This document shows positions 25,899-34,189 of a stretch of DNA of 64,000 nucleotides, piece after piece (position 1 is the first letter of the stretch; the number at the start of each line of letters is the position of its first letter). The notes beneath the pieces were generated by a model. The model ran no database searches. It saw only the letters and a program-made list of their open reading frames with translations, and was not told the DNA's origin. The DNA is from Rhizobium sp. BK418 (GTDB taxonomy: Bacteria; Pseudomonadota; Alphaproteobacteria; Rhizobiales; Rhizobiaceae), in contig NZ_SLZK01000007.1 of assembly GCF_004341105.1 (NCBI RefSeq), forward strand, positions 248,001 to 312,000. The letters run 5' to 3'. The position numbers were made by a program, and so were the translations under genes.

Positions 25899-27032
25899 TT
25901 AGATGACGTAGGCCTTCAGCGGCTCAAAGCCGTTGAAAGCGACCGCCGAGTAGGTCGTCGTGTAGGCGCCTGTGCCTTCGATCAGAACTTCGTCGCCGAT
26001 CGTGAGAGAAACCGGCAGCGGATAAAGGTTCTTTTCGTACAGCACATCGGCCGAATCGCAGGTCGGGCCGGCGATCACACAGGGCTCCATCTCGTCGCCG
26101 TCACGCTCGGTGCGGATCGGGTAACGGATAGCCTCGTCCATGGTTTCGGCGAGACCGCCGAACTTGCCGATGTCGAGGAAGACCCAGCGGGCGTCGTCAT
26201 TGTCCGACTTCTTGGAAATCAGTACGACTTCAGCCTTGATGACGCCCGCATTGCCAACCATGCCGCGACCCGGTTCGATGATCGTCTGTGGGATCTGGTT
26301 GCCGAAATGCGTACGCAGCGCCTGGTAGATCGACTTGCCGTAAGCTTCCGCGGACGGAACGTCGCGCAGGTACTTGGTGGGGAAGCCGCCGCCCATGTTG
26401 ACCATCTGCAGGTGGATGCCCTGCTTGGCAAGCTGGACGAAAACGCGCTTGGCATCGGCAAGGGCGGAATCCCAGGCATCGACCTTGGTCATCTGCGAGC
26501 CGACGTGGAACGAAACGCCATAGGACTGCAGGCCGAGCTGATGAGCATAGACGAGAACGTCGACGGCCATCTGCGGAACGCAGCCGAACTTGCGCGACAG
26601 CGGCCATTCAGCACCTTCGCCATCGGTCAGGACGCGGCAGAAAACACGGGCGCCCGGAGCTGCACGGGAAATCTTCTCGACTTCCTCGTGGCTGTCGACT
26701 GCGAAGAGGCTGACGCCGAGCGCATGGGCGCGGGCGATATCCCGTTCCTTCTTGATCGTGTTGCCGTAGGAAATGCGGGCTGCAGTCGCACCGGCTTCGA
26801 GCGCCATTTCGATTTCAGCGACGGACGCGCAGTCGAAATTGGAGCCAAGGCTGGCGAGCAGCTTCAGGACTTCCGGGGCCGGGTTGGCCTTGACGGCATA
26901 GTAGATCGCGCTATCCGGCATCGCGTGACGGAAAGCGTGGAAGTTATCGCGCACGACATCGAGATCCACGACGAGGCAGGGACCGTCGGGACGGCGGGCG
27001 GCAAGAAAGTCGCGGATACGCTGTGTGGTCAT
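25899..27032 (-). CDS. odc: Ornithine/lysine decarboxylase, alanine-racemase fold
   Basis: 377 residues, the standard length of the group IV PLP decarboxylases. YYAVKANPAPEVLKLL holds the PLP-binding lysine near residue 50, SFHVGSQ and EPGRGMVGNAG form cofactor contacts, and GPTCDSADVLYE carries the catalytic cysteine. The enzyme makes putrescine (or cadaverine) from ornithine (or lysine), the committed step of polyamine synthesis. The start ATG 27032 is chosen from the family N-terminus MTTQRIRDFLAARRPDGPCL; the longer open frame upstream is the leader. A structured leader resembling the alphaproteobacterial speF element precedes it. Confidence 0.93.
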   Translation of the reverse strand: MTTQRIRDFLAARRPDGPCLVVDLDVVRDNFHAFRHAMPDSAIYYAVKANPAPEVLKLLASLGSNFDCASVAEIEMALEAGATAARISYGNTIKKERDIARAHALGVSLFAVDSHEEVEKISRAAPGARVFCRVLTDGEGAEWPLSRKFGCVPQMAVDVLVYAHQLGLQSYGVSFHVGSQMTKVDAWDSALADAKRVFVQLAKQGIHLQMVNMGGGFPTKYLRDVPSAEAYGKSIYQALRTHFGNQIPQTIIEPGRGMVGNAGVIKAEVVLISKKSDNDDARWVFLDIGKFGGLAETMDEAIRYPIRTERDGDEMEPCVIAGPTCDSADVLYEKNLYPLPVSLTIGDEVLIEGTGAYTTTYSAVAFNGFEPLKAYVI

Positions 27033-27060
27033 GTCAATAACCCTCTTCTCAGTTCCAAAG

Positions 27061-27190
27061 CTCCGGGACGCCCGGAGGACAAAGGGCAAGCAACCGCCCG
27101 CAGAGGAACCAGCCGGTGGAGACCCCGGTACCTTGCAAGCGCCTGATGCGCGAATAGTAAACCAACGCCACAGAGTGGCATGGGTTCGGC
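27061..27190 (-). ncRNA. speF leader: Putative speF-type 5' leader RNA of the decarboxylase
   Basis: On the minus strand, 29 nt before the start codon, CTCCGGG and CCCGGAG form a perfect 7-bp stem around a 3-nt loop (27061-27077). Further upstream come the AGGCGCTTGCAAGGTACCGG and CCACCGG stretches in a leader of about 350 nt free of convincing genes. Alphaproteobacterial odc/speF genes are known to carry a conserved cis-acting RNA (Rfam family speF) at this place. Identity is from position, the terminal hairpin and recalled pattern, not from a model search. Confidence 0.6.
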
Positions 27191-27560
27191 TTTGTCTGCC
27201 TTGGATTGGAGGGAAAGTCCCGCCGCACTTCCGGCAATGAAGGTGTGCCTCTTCAGTAACCCCGGCTGTTGGAAAGCCGGCAGACACCAGAAAGGCCCGC
27301 ACCGTCGTTGCTTCAAGATGTCCTCGCATTTCCCGGTTGGCCGGAATAGCGACTGGAGCGGTTAGTTCCAGGTACCTTACCGATGACCTCACCTAATCGA
27401 GGGTCGGCGGACACCCACAGGCACGTGCGACTTTGGGCAGCCCGTGAAATAAGTATATTCGCCTTCACAATCAAGGGAAATTTTATGCCCCAACTCAAAA
27501 AAATAATTGAACGACCGAGGGCAATTTGTTCAATCTCTTTCAACAGATTTGAGGATCGCC
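27191..27560. other. Divergent intergenic region between decarboxylase leader and LysR gene
   Basis: The distal part of the decarboxylase leader and the promoters of both divergent genes. On the minus strand a GCCGGCTTTCCAACAGCCGG hairpin (around 27264-27283) and a candidate -10 TATACT (27457-27452) are visible. No coding frame is supported, although open frames without plausible starts exist. Confidence 0.5.
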
Positions 27561-28454
27561 ATGGACACCTTGACCCGCATACGCGCCTTCATCGATGTCG
27601 TTGAAGCAGAAGGTTTTTCCGCTGCAGCTCGACGCACCGGACGCTCCAAGGCGCTGCTGTCGAAATATGTGCGCGAATTGGAGGACGAACTCGGCGCGCT
27701 GCTGCTCAATCGCACCACCCGGCAGTTCTCCATGACCGAAGCCGGACACACCTATTATCGCACCGCTTCCGATATCCTAAAGGAGATCGACAACCTCGCC
27801 GACCTCGTGCGTGAGAACAATGCGCAACTGAAAGGTCGGCTGAGGGTTTCCGTGCCCCGCACCTTCGTCGATGCCGATGTCGGCCAATCACTGATCGATT
27901 TCGCCAAGGAGAACCCCGACCTCTCGCTGGAGATCGCCGCCGACGATCGCTTCGTCGATCTGATCGAGGAGGGCTTCGACGTTGCGATTCGCGTGACCAA
28001 GCTTGAGGATTCCGGTCTGATCGCCCGCAAGATCTCAGACTTCCGCGTGCATATCTGCGCCACACCGGAATTCCTGGAGCGATATCCCGATATCGAGCAC
28101 CCGAGCGATATTTCCAACGTCCCCTTCATCGTCGACACCAATTCGCGCAGCCAGGCAAGTATCCGCTTCTACAATCCCGACAGCACTTCCTTTGCGGTCG
28201 CCGTTTCCGGCCCGATGGAAGTCAACAGCCCGCATGCAACCTTGCGCGCCGCGCTGTCGGGAATCGGTATTGCCCTGATTCCCGATTTCATCGCCCGCAA
28301 GCCGATCGAGGATGGCAGGCTGGTGACGTTGTTCAACGATTATATTCCGACCGACCGCGGCATCTATGCCGTTTATCCGCACCGGCGCTATCTGCCGGCA
28401 AAGGTCCGGATTTTCGTGGACTACCTCCACAACTGGTTCAAGAAACATCCCTGA
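27561..28454 (+). CDS. LysR-family transcriptional regulator
   Basis: 297 residues from ATG 27561, with TTTGAGG six bases before. The HTH segment FSAAARRTGRSKALLSKYVRELEDELGALLL is near residues 18-48 and the substrate-binding half begins RLRVSVPRTFVDADVG. The DSGLIARKI and YAVYPHRRYLPAKVRIFVDYL segments are those of the CrgA/AaeR-type subgroup. It is divergent from the decarboxylase leader by some 500 bp, so either gene could be a target. Confidence 0.9.
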   Translation: MDTLTRIRAFIDVVEAEGFSAAARRTGRSKALLSKYVRELEDELGALLLNRTTRQFSMTEAGHTYYRTASDILKEIDNLADLVRENNAQLKGRLRVSVPRTFVDADVGQSLIDFAKENPDLSLEIAADDRFVDLIEEGFDVAIRVTKLEDSGLIARKISDFRVHICATPEFLERYPDIEHPSDISNVPFIVDTNSRSQASIRFYNPDSTSFAVAVSGPMEVNSPHATLRAALSGIGIALIPDFIARKPIEDGRLVTLFNDYIPTDRGIYAVYPHRRYLPAKVRIFVDYLHNWFKKHP

Positions 28455-28552
28455 AGCGGGCGGAATGCGTGCCCAAGCGTCGCAGGGGCGGTCCCAATTC
28501 CGTCCCATTTTCCGGTGAGAAATCACCCAACCGAACAGGGCAGCGGGTAAGC

Positions 28553-29194
28553 ATGAAACGATCGATACTTCTGACGGCCGGGCTTCTTTCGCTGGCCCCC
28601 GCCACCGCCTTCGCCCATCCGCATATCTTCGTGGAAGCCCGGCTGGAGGTTATCGCCGCCCCCGACGGCAGCATTCAGGAATTGCGCAATGTCTGGCGCT
28701 TCGACGAGGTTTTCTCTTCTTCCGTCGTCATGGATTTCGACAAGAACACCGATCTGAAACTCGAGCCGAACGAGCTCGCCGAAGTTGGCAGTACAGTCAG
28801 GGATTCGCTCGCGGATTACGATTACTACATGAACCTGACGATCAACGGGAAGAGCATCACCGTTCAAAAGCCGGAGATCATCCATGTCGACTATAAGGAT
28901 GGACAGCTTCTGATGTTCTTTGCCGTCAAGCCGGTCGAAAAGATGCCGCTGAAGGGCAAGCTGACTTTCGGCGTCTACGATCCGACGCTCTATACCTCGA
29001 TCGACTTCCCGACCGACAACGAGCTTGCCATGGTCGGCGATGGCTTCCGGGCTTGCAAGCACGCTGTCGTGCGCCCGGATGCGGATGAGGTGATCTCGGA
29101 AAACAAGCAATCGCTGACCGACGCCTTCTTCAACGACCCGACCGGCACCAATATGTCAAAACTCTTTGCCACGCGGCTGGAGATCACATGCTGA
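28553..29194 (+). CDS. DUF1007 family exported protein, partner of NicO transporter
   Basis: 213 residues from ATG 28553 with a signal peptide (MKRSILLTAGLLSLAPATAF, cut before AHPHIF). The mature N-terminus starts with HPH, a potential metal ligand, and the DUF1007 pattern (FVEARLEVIAAPDG, WRFDEVFSS, FGVYDPTLYTSIDF) continues. Members are encoded beside NicO-type nickel/cobalt or zinc permeases and are thought to act as periplasmic accessory proteins. Here the start of the next gene overlaps its end by 7 bp, supporting that pairing. Confidence 0.85.
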   Translation: MKRSILLTAGLLSLAPATAFAHPHIFVEARLEVIAAPDGSIQELRNVWRFDEVFSSSVVMDFDKNTDLKLEPNELAEVGSTVRDSLADYDYYMNLTINGKSITVQKPEIIHVDYKDGQLLMFFAVKPVEKMPLKGKLTFGVYDPTLYTSIDFPTDNELAMVGDGFRACKHAVVRPDADEVISENKQSLTDAFFNDPTGTNMSKLFATRLEITC

Positions 29195-30258
29195 CGAAAC
29201 GTCTGCCTCTTGCCCTGCTCGCGCTCGCTGTCATGGCCGTCACTGCCTACGCGCAATCGCCGCTCGGCATCGGCACGGCGGAGCCGAGCTTTCAGCCGAC
29301 CGGCGGGCCGTTCGCACCTCTCTTCCTCTACGTGAACTACGAGCAGCAAGCCTTCTATCGTGCGCTGACCGGCGCGCTGAAGGATATGCGTCAGGATCCC
29401 TGGCAGCTTTCCTCGCTGATCGGTCTTTCCTTTGCCTATGGTATCTTCCATGCCGCCGGTCCCGGCCACGGCAAAGCCGTCATTTCTTCCTATATGATCG
29501 CCAATGAGGTCGAGCTTCGACGCGGCGTGGTGATCTCCTTCATCTCAGCCTTCGTGCAGGGTGTTATGGCGGTGGTGCTCGTTGGCGGTGCTTGGCTTGT
29601 ACTGCGCGGCACGGGTATCACGCTGACTATGGCGACGCATGCCATGGAAATCGGTAGCTTCGTTATGGTGATCCTCTTTGGCGGATGGCTGCTTTTCCGT
29701 AAGCTGCGTTCCATAGCCGGCAGCCGGCCGCGCCGGCAGCTGATGGCGACGCCAGCCGGCCCCGTCAGCATGATGTTGGACTGGAAGGACAATGCTGCCG
29801 AACGCCGGAGCGTCAATTTCAGCTTCAACGGCAAGGCCCAGGCCGTCGAACCCAGCCATACCTTCATACCGGGTATGGTCTGCGAAACCTGTGGAAACGC
29901 CCACGTACCCGATCCCTCGCTGGTCAGCGGCGACAGGTTCAGCGTGCGAGAAGCGTGGTCGGCAGTCATTGCCGTCGGCCTGCGCCCCTGTTCCGGCGCA
30001 TTGCTGGTCATGACCTTCTCATTGCTGAACGGGCTTTATCTCGGCGGCGTGCTCTCTGTCGTCGCCATGTCGCTCGGCACTGCGATCACGGTTGCGATTC
30101 TCGCCACGCTTGCGGTCACAGCCAAGAGCACCGCAGTGCGTCTCTCCGGTCGCGGTTCATCGGCCTCGGTCTGGATCGGCAATGCGATCGAGATATTAGG
30201 CGCAATTCTCGTGATTCTGATGGGTGTATTGCTGCTTGGAGCCTCCCTGCAGGGGTAG
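29188..30258 (+). CDS. NicO/RcnA-family metal transporter
   Basis: 356 residues. After an N-terminal signal-like segment come about six membrane helices. The signature HAAGPGHGKAVISSYMIANE of the NicO family lies near residue 90, and a second conserved SLGTAITVAILATLAV occurs near 290. A long cytoplasmic or periplasmic loop between them (residues 175-250) includes VCETCGNAHVPDP, a CxxC-His element that could bind metal. The family moves nickel, cobalt or zinc. The gene overlaps the DUF1007 gene by 7 bp. Confidence 0.88.
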   Translation: MLTKRLPLALLALAVMAVTAYAQSPLGIGTAEPSFQPTGGPFAPLFLYVNYEQQAFYRALTGALKDMRQDPWQLSSLIGLSFAYGIFHAAGPGHGKAVISSYMIANEVELRRGVVISFISAFVQGVMAVVLVGGAWLVLRGTGITLTMATHAMEIGSFVMVILFGGWLLFRKLRSIAGSRPRRQLMATPAGPVSMMLDWKDNAAERRSVNFSFNGKAQAVEPSHTFIPGMVCETCGNAHVPDPSLVSGDRFSVREAWSAVIAVGLRPCSGALLVMTFSLLNGLYLGGVLSVVAMSLGTAITVAILATLAVTAKSTAVRLSGRGSSASVWIGNAIEILGAILVILMGVLLLGASLQG

Positions 30259-30260
30259 GC

Positions 30261-30467
30261 TCAGGGCTTCCGGCTGCGCTGATAGAGTGCCCGCAGCCAG
30301 AATATGCCGAAGAAGCACATCAGCAGGCAGACACCGACGATGACAGCCAATGTCGGAGAGAAACTGCCGATCCACAGCACGATCGTCGGCAGGAAATAGA
30401 TCACCAGCCCGGCGCAAACCAGAATGATAGCGGCGGCAATCGCCTGCGAACGGCTTTCCGGGCTCAT
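30261..30467 (-). CDS. Small two-helix membrane protein of unknown function
   Basis: 68 residues from ATG 30467 (AGAGGAG lies 11 bases upstream; GTG 30479 is an alternative). After MSPESRSQ two hydrophobic helices are evident (AIAAAIILVCAGLVIYFLPTI and SPTLAVIVGVCLLMCFFGIF) and a basic C-terminus LRALYQRSRKP. I do not recognise a family. It is convergent with the NicO gene, only 2 bp away. Confidence 0.6.
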   Translation of the reverse strand: MSPESRSQAIAAAIILVCAGLVIYFLPTIVLWIGSFSPTLAVIVGVCLLMCFFGIFWLRALYQRSRKP

Positions 30468-30553
30468 GGCTATAATCACTCCTCTGATCCGGGAGTGGAT
30501 AGGCCAGCCGCCTCGCAAAGGCAACTGGGCCCGATATCACTGGCACCCCGAGA

Positions 30554-31273
30554 TTACTGGGACAAAGTGACCTTGGCGGAGGAGACCGTCGCTTCGATGT
30601 GATCGACGAGCTGATCGGCAAGGCCAAGCCTGCCGGCAAGCAGATCGAGATAACCGCGTTCGGCACGCGAATCCGGCTCGATCGTCAGCCGTGAGGCCGT
30701 ATAGAGCTCGACCTTCTGCTCCTCGGTCACGGCGGCTGCGACGAGCGCATCGATATCGGTTGGCTCGGAAAGCTCGCGCTCGATGAAGCTTGCGGCCTCA
30801 CCACTGACATCGGCGGCCTTGACCCTGTCCATGATAAGCGCGCGCTCCCCATCGTCGATGTGACCGTCGGCCTTGGCGGCGGCGATCATGGCGCGGATGA
30901 GGACGAGCACGAATTCGTTGCTGGCCGCCGGCGAAGCCGACCCAAATCCGGATTCGGCAGGCGGCGGCAGGAGAACGGGATTGTTTGCCGTCGGCGCGTC
31001 GGAAGGCGCGGCAGGCGCCTGCCCGGCCTGATAGTTCTTCCACGCCTGATAGCCGAGGCCTGCAATGGCTGCGAGACCGCCAATAGTGATGGCATTGCCT
31101 GCGAGGCTGCGGCCGGTCTTGGTACCGAGAAGCACCGCGGCAAGGGCGCCGGTCTTCAGGGGATTGTCCTTCGCCATCTGGATCGCATCGCCGGCCCGGT
31201 CACGTACGCTGCCGCCCACGCCCGGCACCTGTGACCCCAGAAACTGGTCGAGTAGTTTCTTCGCGTCGAACAT
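30554..31273 (-). CDS. DUF533/TerB-like protein
   Basis: 239 residues from ATG 31273. A short N-terminus MFDAKKLLDQFLGSQ is followed by a Gly-rich hydrophobic segment (LAGNAITIGGLAAIAGLGYQ) and a Pro-rich linker, then a helical TerB-type domain starting FVLVLIRAMIAAAKADGHIDDGERALI. TerB domains are associated with tellurite resistance and stress, but DUF533 members have no settled role. The gene follows the KDPG aldolase gene on the same strand with a hairpin between them. Confidence 0.82.
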   Translation of the reverse strand: MFDAKKLLDQFLGSQVPGVGGSVRDRAGDAIQMAKDNPLKTGALAAVLLGTKTGRSLAGNAITIGGLAAIAGLGYQAWKNYQAGQAPAAPSDAPTANNPVLLPPPAESGFGSASPAASNEFVLVLIRAMIAAAKADGHIDDGERALIMDRVKAADVSGEAASFIERELSEPTDIDALVAAAVTEEQKVELYTASRLTIEPDSRAERGYLDLLAGRLGLADQLVDHIEATVSSAKVTLSQ

Positions 31274-31337
31274 GTCTTCGTCTTCTCCCTGTTTTAAAGG
31301 CCGGAGGAGAACATAGGTTTGCGACTGCCGAAATACA

Positions 31338-31364
31338 AACGAGGGCAGCACGGCCACCCTCGTT
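31338..31364 (-). terminator. Hairpin terminator after eda
   Basis: AACGAGGG and CCCTCGTT form a perfect 8-bp stem with an 11-base loop, followed on the minus strand by TTTGTATTT. It sits 41 bp past the stop of the aldolase gene. Confidence 0.6.
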
Positions 31365-31404
31365 CAAAACTTATCGGCATTCAAAATCCGACGGGCTTGG
31401 GAGC

Positions 31405-32043
31405 TCAGCCCTTCAGCGCGAAAGCTTCTGCGGCAAGCTTGGTGATGCCTGCCCAGTCACCTGCTACGACCAGCTCCTTCGGCGCGACCCACGAACCGCC
31501 GACGCAGATGACGTTGGGCAACGACAGATAGTCATTCGCGTTCTTCAACGAGATGCCGCCAGTCGGGCAGAAGAGCGTGCCCGCCAGTGGCGAAGATAGC
31601 GCCTTGAGATAGGCAGCACCACCCGCCTGCTCGGCCGGAAAGAACTTCAACACCTGATAGCCTTCTTCGCGCAGCGCCATGACCTCGCTTGCGGTTGCGG
31701 CCCCCGGTAGCAGCGGAACATGAGAATCGGCTGCGGCATCCAGAAGTTCCTGCGTCGTGCCGGGGCTGACGATGAACTTGGAACCTGCCTGCACTGCGGC
31801 TTCCCAATGGGCGGCGTTGAGGATTGTGCCGGCGCCGACTTCCGCGCCTTCCACTTCAGCGGCAACGGCGCGCACGGCATCGAGAGCGGCCGGCGTGCGC
31901 ATGGTGATCTCGATAGCCTTGAGACCACCGGCAACGAGCGCGCGGGCGAGAGAAACGGCCGACTTCGTATCCTCGACGATCAGGACCGGAACGACAGGCT
32001 GGAGTTTCAGGATGGTAAGGAGTTTCGCTGTCTTCTCGCCCAT
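31405..32043 (-). CDS. eda: 2-dehydro-3-deoxy-phosphogluconate (KDPG/KHG) aldolase
   Basis: 212 residues from ATG 32043, the normal length. The class-I aldolase barrel shows AIEITMRTPAALDAVRAV (catalytic Glu and Arg), GAGTILN, SPGTT and the Schiff-base lysine in YQVLKFFPAEQAGGAAYL. It cleaves KDPG to pyruvate and glyceraldehyde-3-phosphate in the Entner-Doudoroff route, the main glycolytic path in rhizobia. No edd gene is adjacent. Confidence 0.93.
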   Translation of the reverse strand: MGEKTAKLLTILKLQPVVPVLIVEDTKSAVSLARALVAGGLKAIEITMRTPAALDAVRAVAAEVEGAEVGAGTILNAAHWEAAVQAGSKFIVSPGTTQELLDAAADSHVPLLPGAATASEVMALREEGYQVLKFFPAEQAGGAAYLKALSSPLAGTLFCPTGGISLKNANDYLSLPNVICVGGSWVAPKELVVAGDWAGITKLAAEAFALKG

Positions 32044-32194
32044 GGCCACAGTTCCCTTAAACGATTGAAATCGGCTTTCGAATAGCGCCCTCACAAGGGC
32101 TTGTCGAGATAAAACCGGCCCGTGCGACAAGACGGGTATTAAATCGTTGGAAACTCGGGTAGGCTGACATAATCGTCACAAAAGGTTCATTCGT

Positions 32195-32683
32195 ATGGCG
32201 AAAGAGATCGAACGGAAGTTCCTCGTGCGAAGCGATGCATGGCGCTCCGCAGTGCAGTCGAAATCGGTCCTGAAACAGGGCTATGTCGTCTCAATGGATG
32301 ACCGCTCCGTACGCATCCGCATATCAGACGAAAAGAGTGCGCGGCTGACGCTGAAGATCGGCCGCAGCACCCTCACCCGCGACGAATTCGAATACGAGAT
32401 TCCGGTTTCCGACGCCGAGGAACTGTTAGAAAACGCCACTGGCATCGTGATTGAAAAAACACGTTACCTCGTGCCCCATGAAGGCTTCGTCTGGGAAGTC
32501 GATGTCTTCGCAGGCGTCCATCGCGGCCTCGTCATCGCCGAAGTCGAGATGCAGGCAGAGACCGACAATCCCTCACTGCCCACATGGCTCGGCCGCGAGG
32601 TGACGGGCGACTTCCGCTATTCCAATCAGGCGCTTGCGACAGAATTCGAGCACGACAGGCATGGGCTATCGCATACGGCCTGA
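32195..32683 (+). CDS. CYTH-domain phosphohydrolase
   Basis: 162 residues starting MAKEIERKFLV, with the ExExK metal-binding signature of the CYTH (CyaB/thiamine triphosphatase) tunnel fold, later basic and acidic strands such as SVRIRISDEKSARLTLKIG and VWEVDVFAGVHRGLVIAEVE. Bacterial members mostly hydrolyse inorganic triphosphate. Its end overlaps the next gene, a CHAD protein, by 23 bp; CYTH and CHAD are often joined in polyphosphate-related proteins. Confidence 0.9.
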   Translation: MAKEIERKFLVRSDAWRSAVQSKSVLKQGYVVSMDDRSVRIRISDEKSARLTLKIGRSTLTRDEFEYEIPVSDAEELLENATGIVIEKTRYLVPHEGFVWEVDVFAGVHRGLVIAEVEMQAETDNPSLPTWLGREVTGDFRYSNQALATEFEHDRHGLSHTA

Positions 32684-33569
32684 GGCCGACTTTACGGACG
32701 AGTTCCGAAGCGCCGCCGAGGAGCAACTCACGCAGGCCATCACCGCTCTGGAAGAGCGGCCGGATGGTACCCATGAGGCGATTCACGCTTTCCGCAAGAA
32801 CATGAAGCGGCTGCGCTCGCTCTATCGCCTTGTGTCCCGTGAGGTGCCAGATTTCCAGAAGCGTGAGAATGCACGGCTGAGGGACACGGCAAGGTCGCTC
32901 TCGGCCATCCGCGATGCCGCAGCAATCGTCGGCACCGGCCGATACCTGCAGGAGAGTGCTCGCAACACTGAAGAGGCAGAGGCGCTCGGCCGCATCGTTT
33001 CCATTCTGGAAGCGCGTCGCGACTGGATGGCGGAAGCCGAAAGCGGTCTCGAGCAGCGGCTGCATGATACTATCGGGGCGCTGCGGGAAGCGATCGCAGC
33101 GCTCGACGATGTCGCCTTTGACAAGAGCCACCGCAAGAATGCCCGCATGCTGGCAAAAAGCTGGCGCAGGACCGCGTCGCGTGCCAGGCAAGCACTCGAT
33201 GCCTGCCATGAAGATGCGGCCGCCGAAGATTTTCATGAACTGCGCAAGCGCACTTACGATTACCGCCTCTATCATGCGCTTCTGCGGGATCTCTGGCCGA
33301 GCGCGATGAAGGTCAAACGCGACGTCGCTAAGGACCTTGTCGAACGGCTCGGGCACATCCACGATCTCTCCGTGCTTTCAGGTCTTGTCGAGGCAGAACC
33401 GCAGCTCTTCACCCGCAACGACGATCTCGCCCATCTGCTGGATGCCATCATCTTCCGCCAGCAGGAAGATCGGCGCGAAGCGCTGCTCGGCGCCGAAACG
33501 CTCTATGGTGACGCTCCGGAAGAAGAAGCGCAGCGCCTGGAGCTGCTCTGGGTGTCTGTCCGCAATTGA
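32661..33569 (+). CDS. CHAD-domain protein
   Basis: 302 residues from ATG 32661 (upstream 32634 would add nine residues). It is a run of charged helices with the CHAD marks: HEAIHAFRKNMKRLRSLYRL near 45-65, a second AEDFHELRKRTYDYRLYHALL near 195, and IHDLSVLSGLV. The conserved basic and His residues of CHAD bind polyphosphate. It overlaps the CYTH gene by 23 bp, a split version of the common CYTH-CHAD fusion. Confidence 0.9.
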   Translation: MGYRIRPEADFTDEFRSAAEEQLTQAITALEERPDGTHEAIHAFRKNMKRLRSLYRLVSREVPDFQKRENARLRDTARSLSAIRDAAAIVGTGRYLQESARNTEEAEALGRIVSILEARRDWMAEAESGLEQRLHDTIGALREAIAALDDVAFDKSHRKNARMLAKSWRRTASRARQALDACHEDAAAEDFHELRKRTYDYRLYHALLRDLWPSAMKVKRDVAKDLVERLGHIHDLSVLSGLVEAEPQLFTRNDDLAHLLDAIIFRQQEDRREALLGAETLYGDAPEEEAQRLELLWVSVRN

Positions 33570-33643
33570 CGCATTTACCCATTGACCTCAACTTACCCTG
33601 AGGTCCTAGCCTCGACCCGGTCAAAAAACCGATCGAGGAACAT

Positions 33644-34117
33644 ATGCCCGCAGACAATGCAACGCCCCACATCCAGGGCATCTACGAAACCCATCTCACC
33701 GTCACCGATCTGAAGACCTCCATTCCCTTCTACCGCGATATTCTAGGCCTTGAACTTGCCGCAGAATTTCCGGAACGCCGCATCGCCTTCTTCTGGGTGA
33801 ACGGTAAGAGGAACGCCATGCTCGGCCTCTGGGAAACCGGCACCGCCCCCTTAAAGATGCGCCTGCACATGGCCTTTCGGCTGTCGCAGGAGGAAATGAT
33901 GCGGGCGCCGGCGTTACTGATCGACAAGGGGCTGAAGCCGCATGGCTTTCATGGCGAGCTGATCACCGAACCAATCGTCATAGGCTGGGTGCCAGCGCTC
34001 TCGCTCTATTTCAACGATCCCGACGGGCATTCGATTGAATTCCTGAGCGTGCTCGGCGACGAGCCGGACTCCGCTTTCGGCATGCGGTCCTATACGGAAT
34101 GGAGGGCCCGCAGATAA
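33644..34117 (+). CDS. VOC-family (glyoxalase/bleomycin-resistance fold) protein
   Basis: 157 residues. Metal-site positions of the vicinal-oxygen-chelate fold are visible: THLTVTDLKTSIPFYRDILGL near residues 16-36, MRLHMAF near 74 and FNDPDGHSIEFLSVL near 125. Members include glyoxalases, dioxygenases and antibiotic-resistance proteins; this one cannot be assigned. It has a GAGGAACAT-type leader at ATG 33644 and is separated from the CHAD gene by 74 bp. Confidence 0.85.
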   Translation: MPADNATPHIQGIYETHLTVTDLKTSIPFYRDILGLELAAEFPERRIAFFWVNGKRNAMLGLWETGTAPLKMRLHMAFRLSQEEMMRAPALLIDKGLKPHGFHGELITEPIVIGWVPALSLYFNDPDGHSIEFLSVLGDEPDSAFGMRSYTEWRARR

Positions 34118-34189
34118 GTCGTGATCACAAGAGGCCAGACTTGCGTAATATCATTGCGCAAGTCCGGCGTATTCTGTATTTCCACGCGC

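Noticed and set aside
25854..27146. 430-codon plus-strand frame
   Set aside because: Antisense to the decarboxylase, whose active-site motifs are complete.
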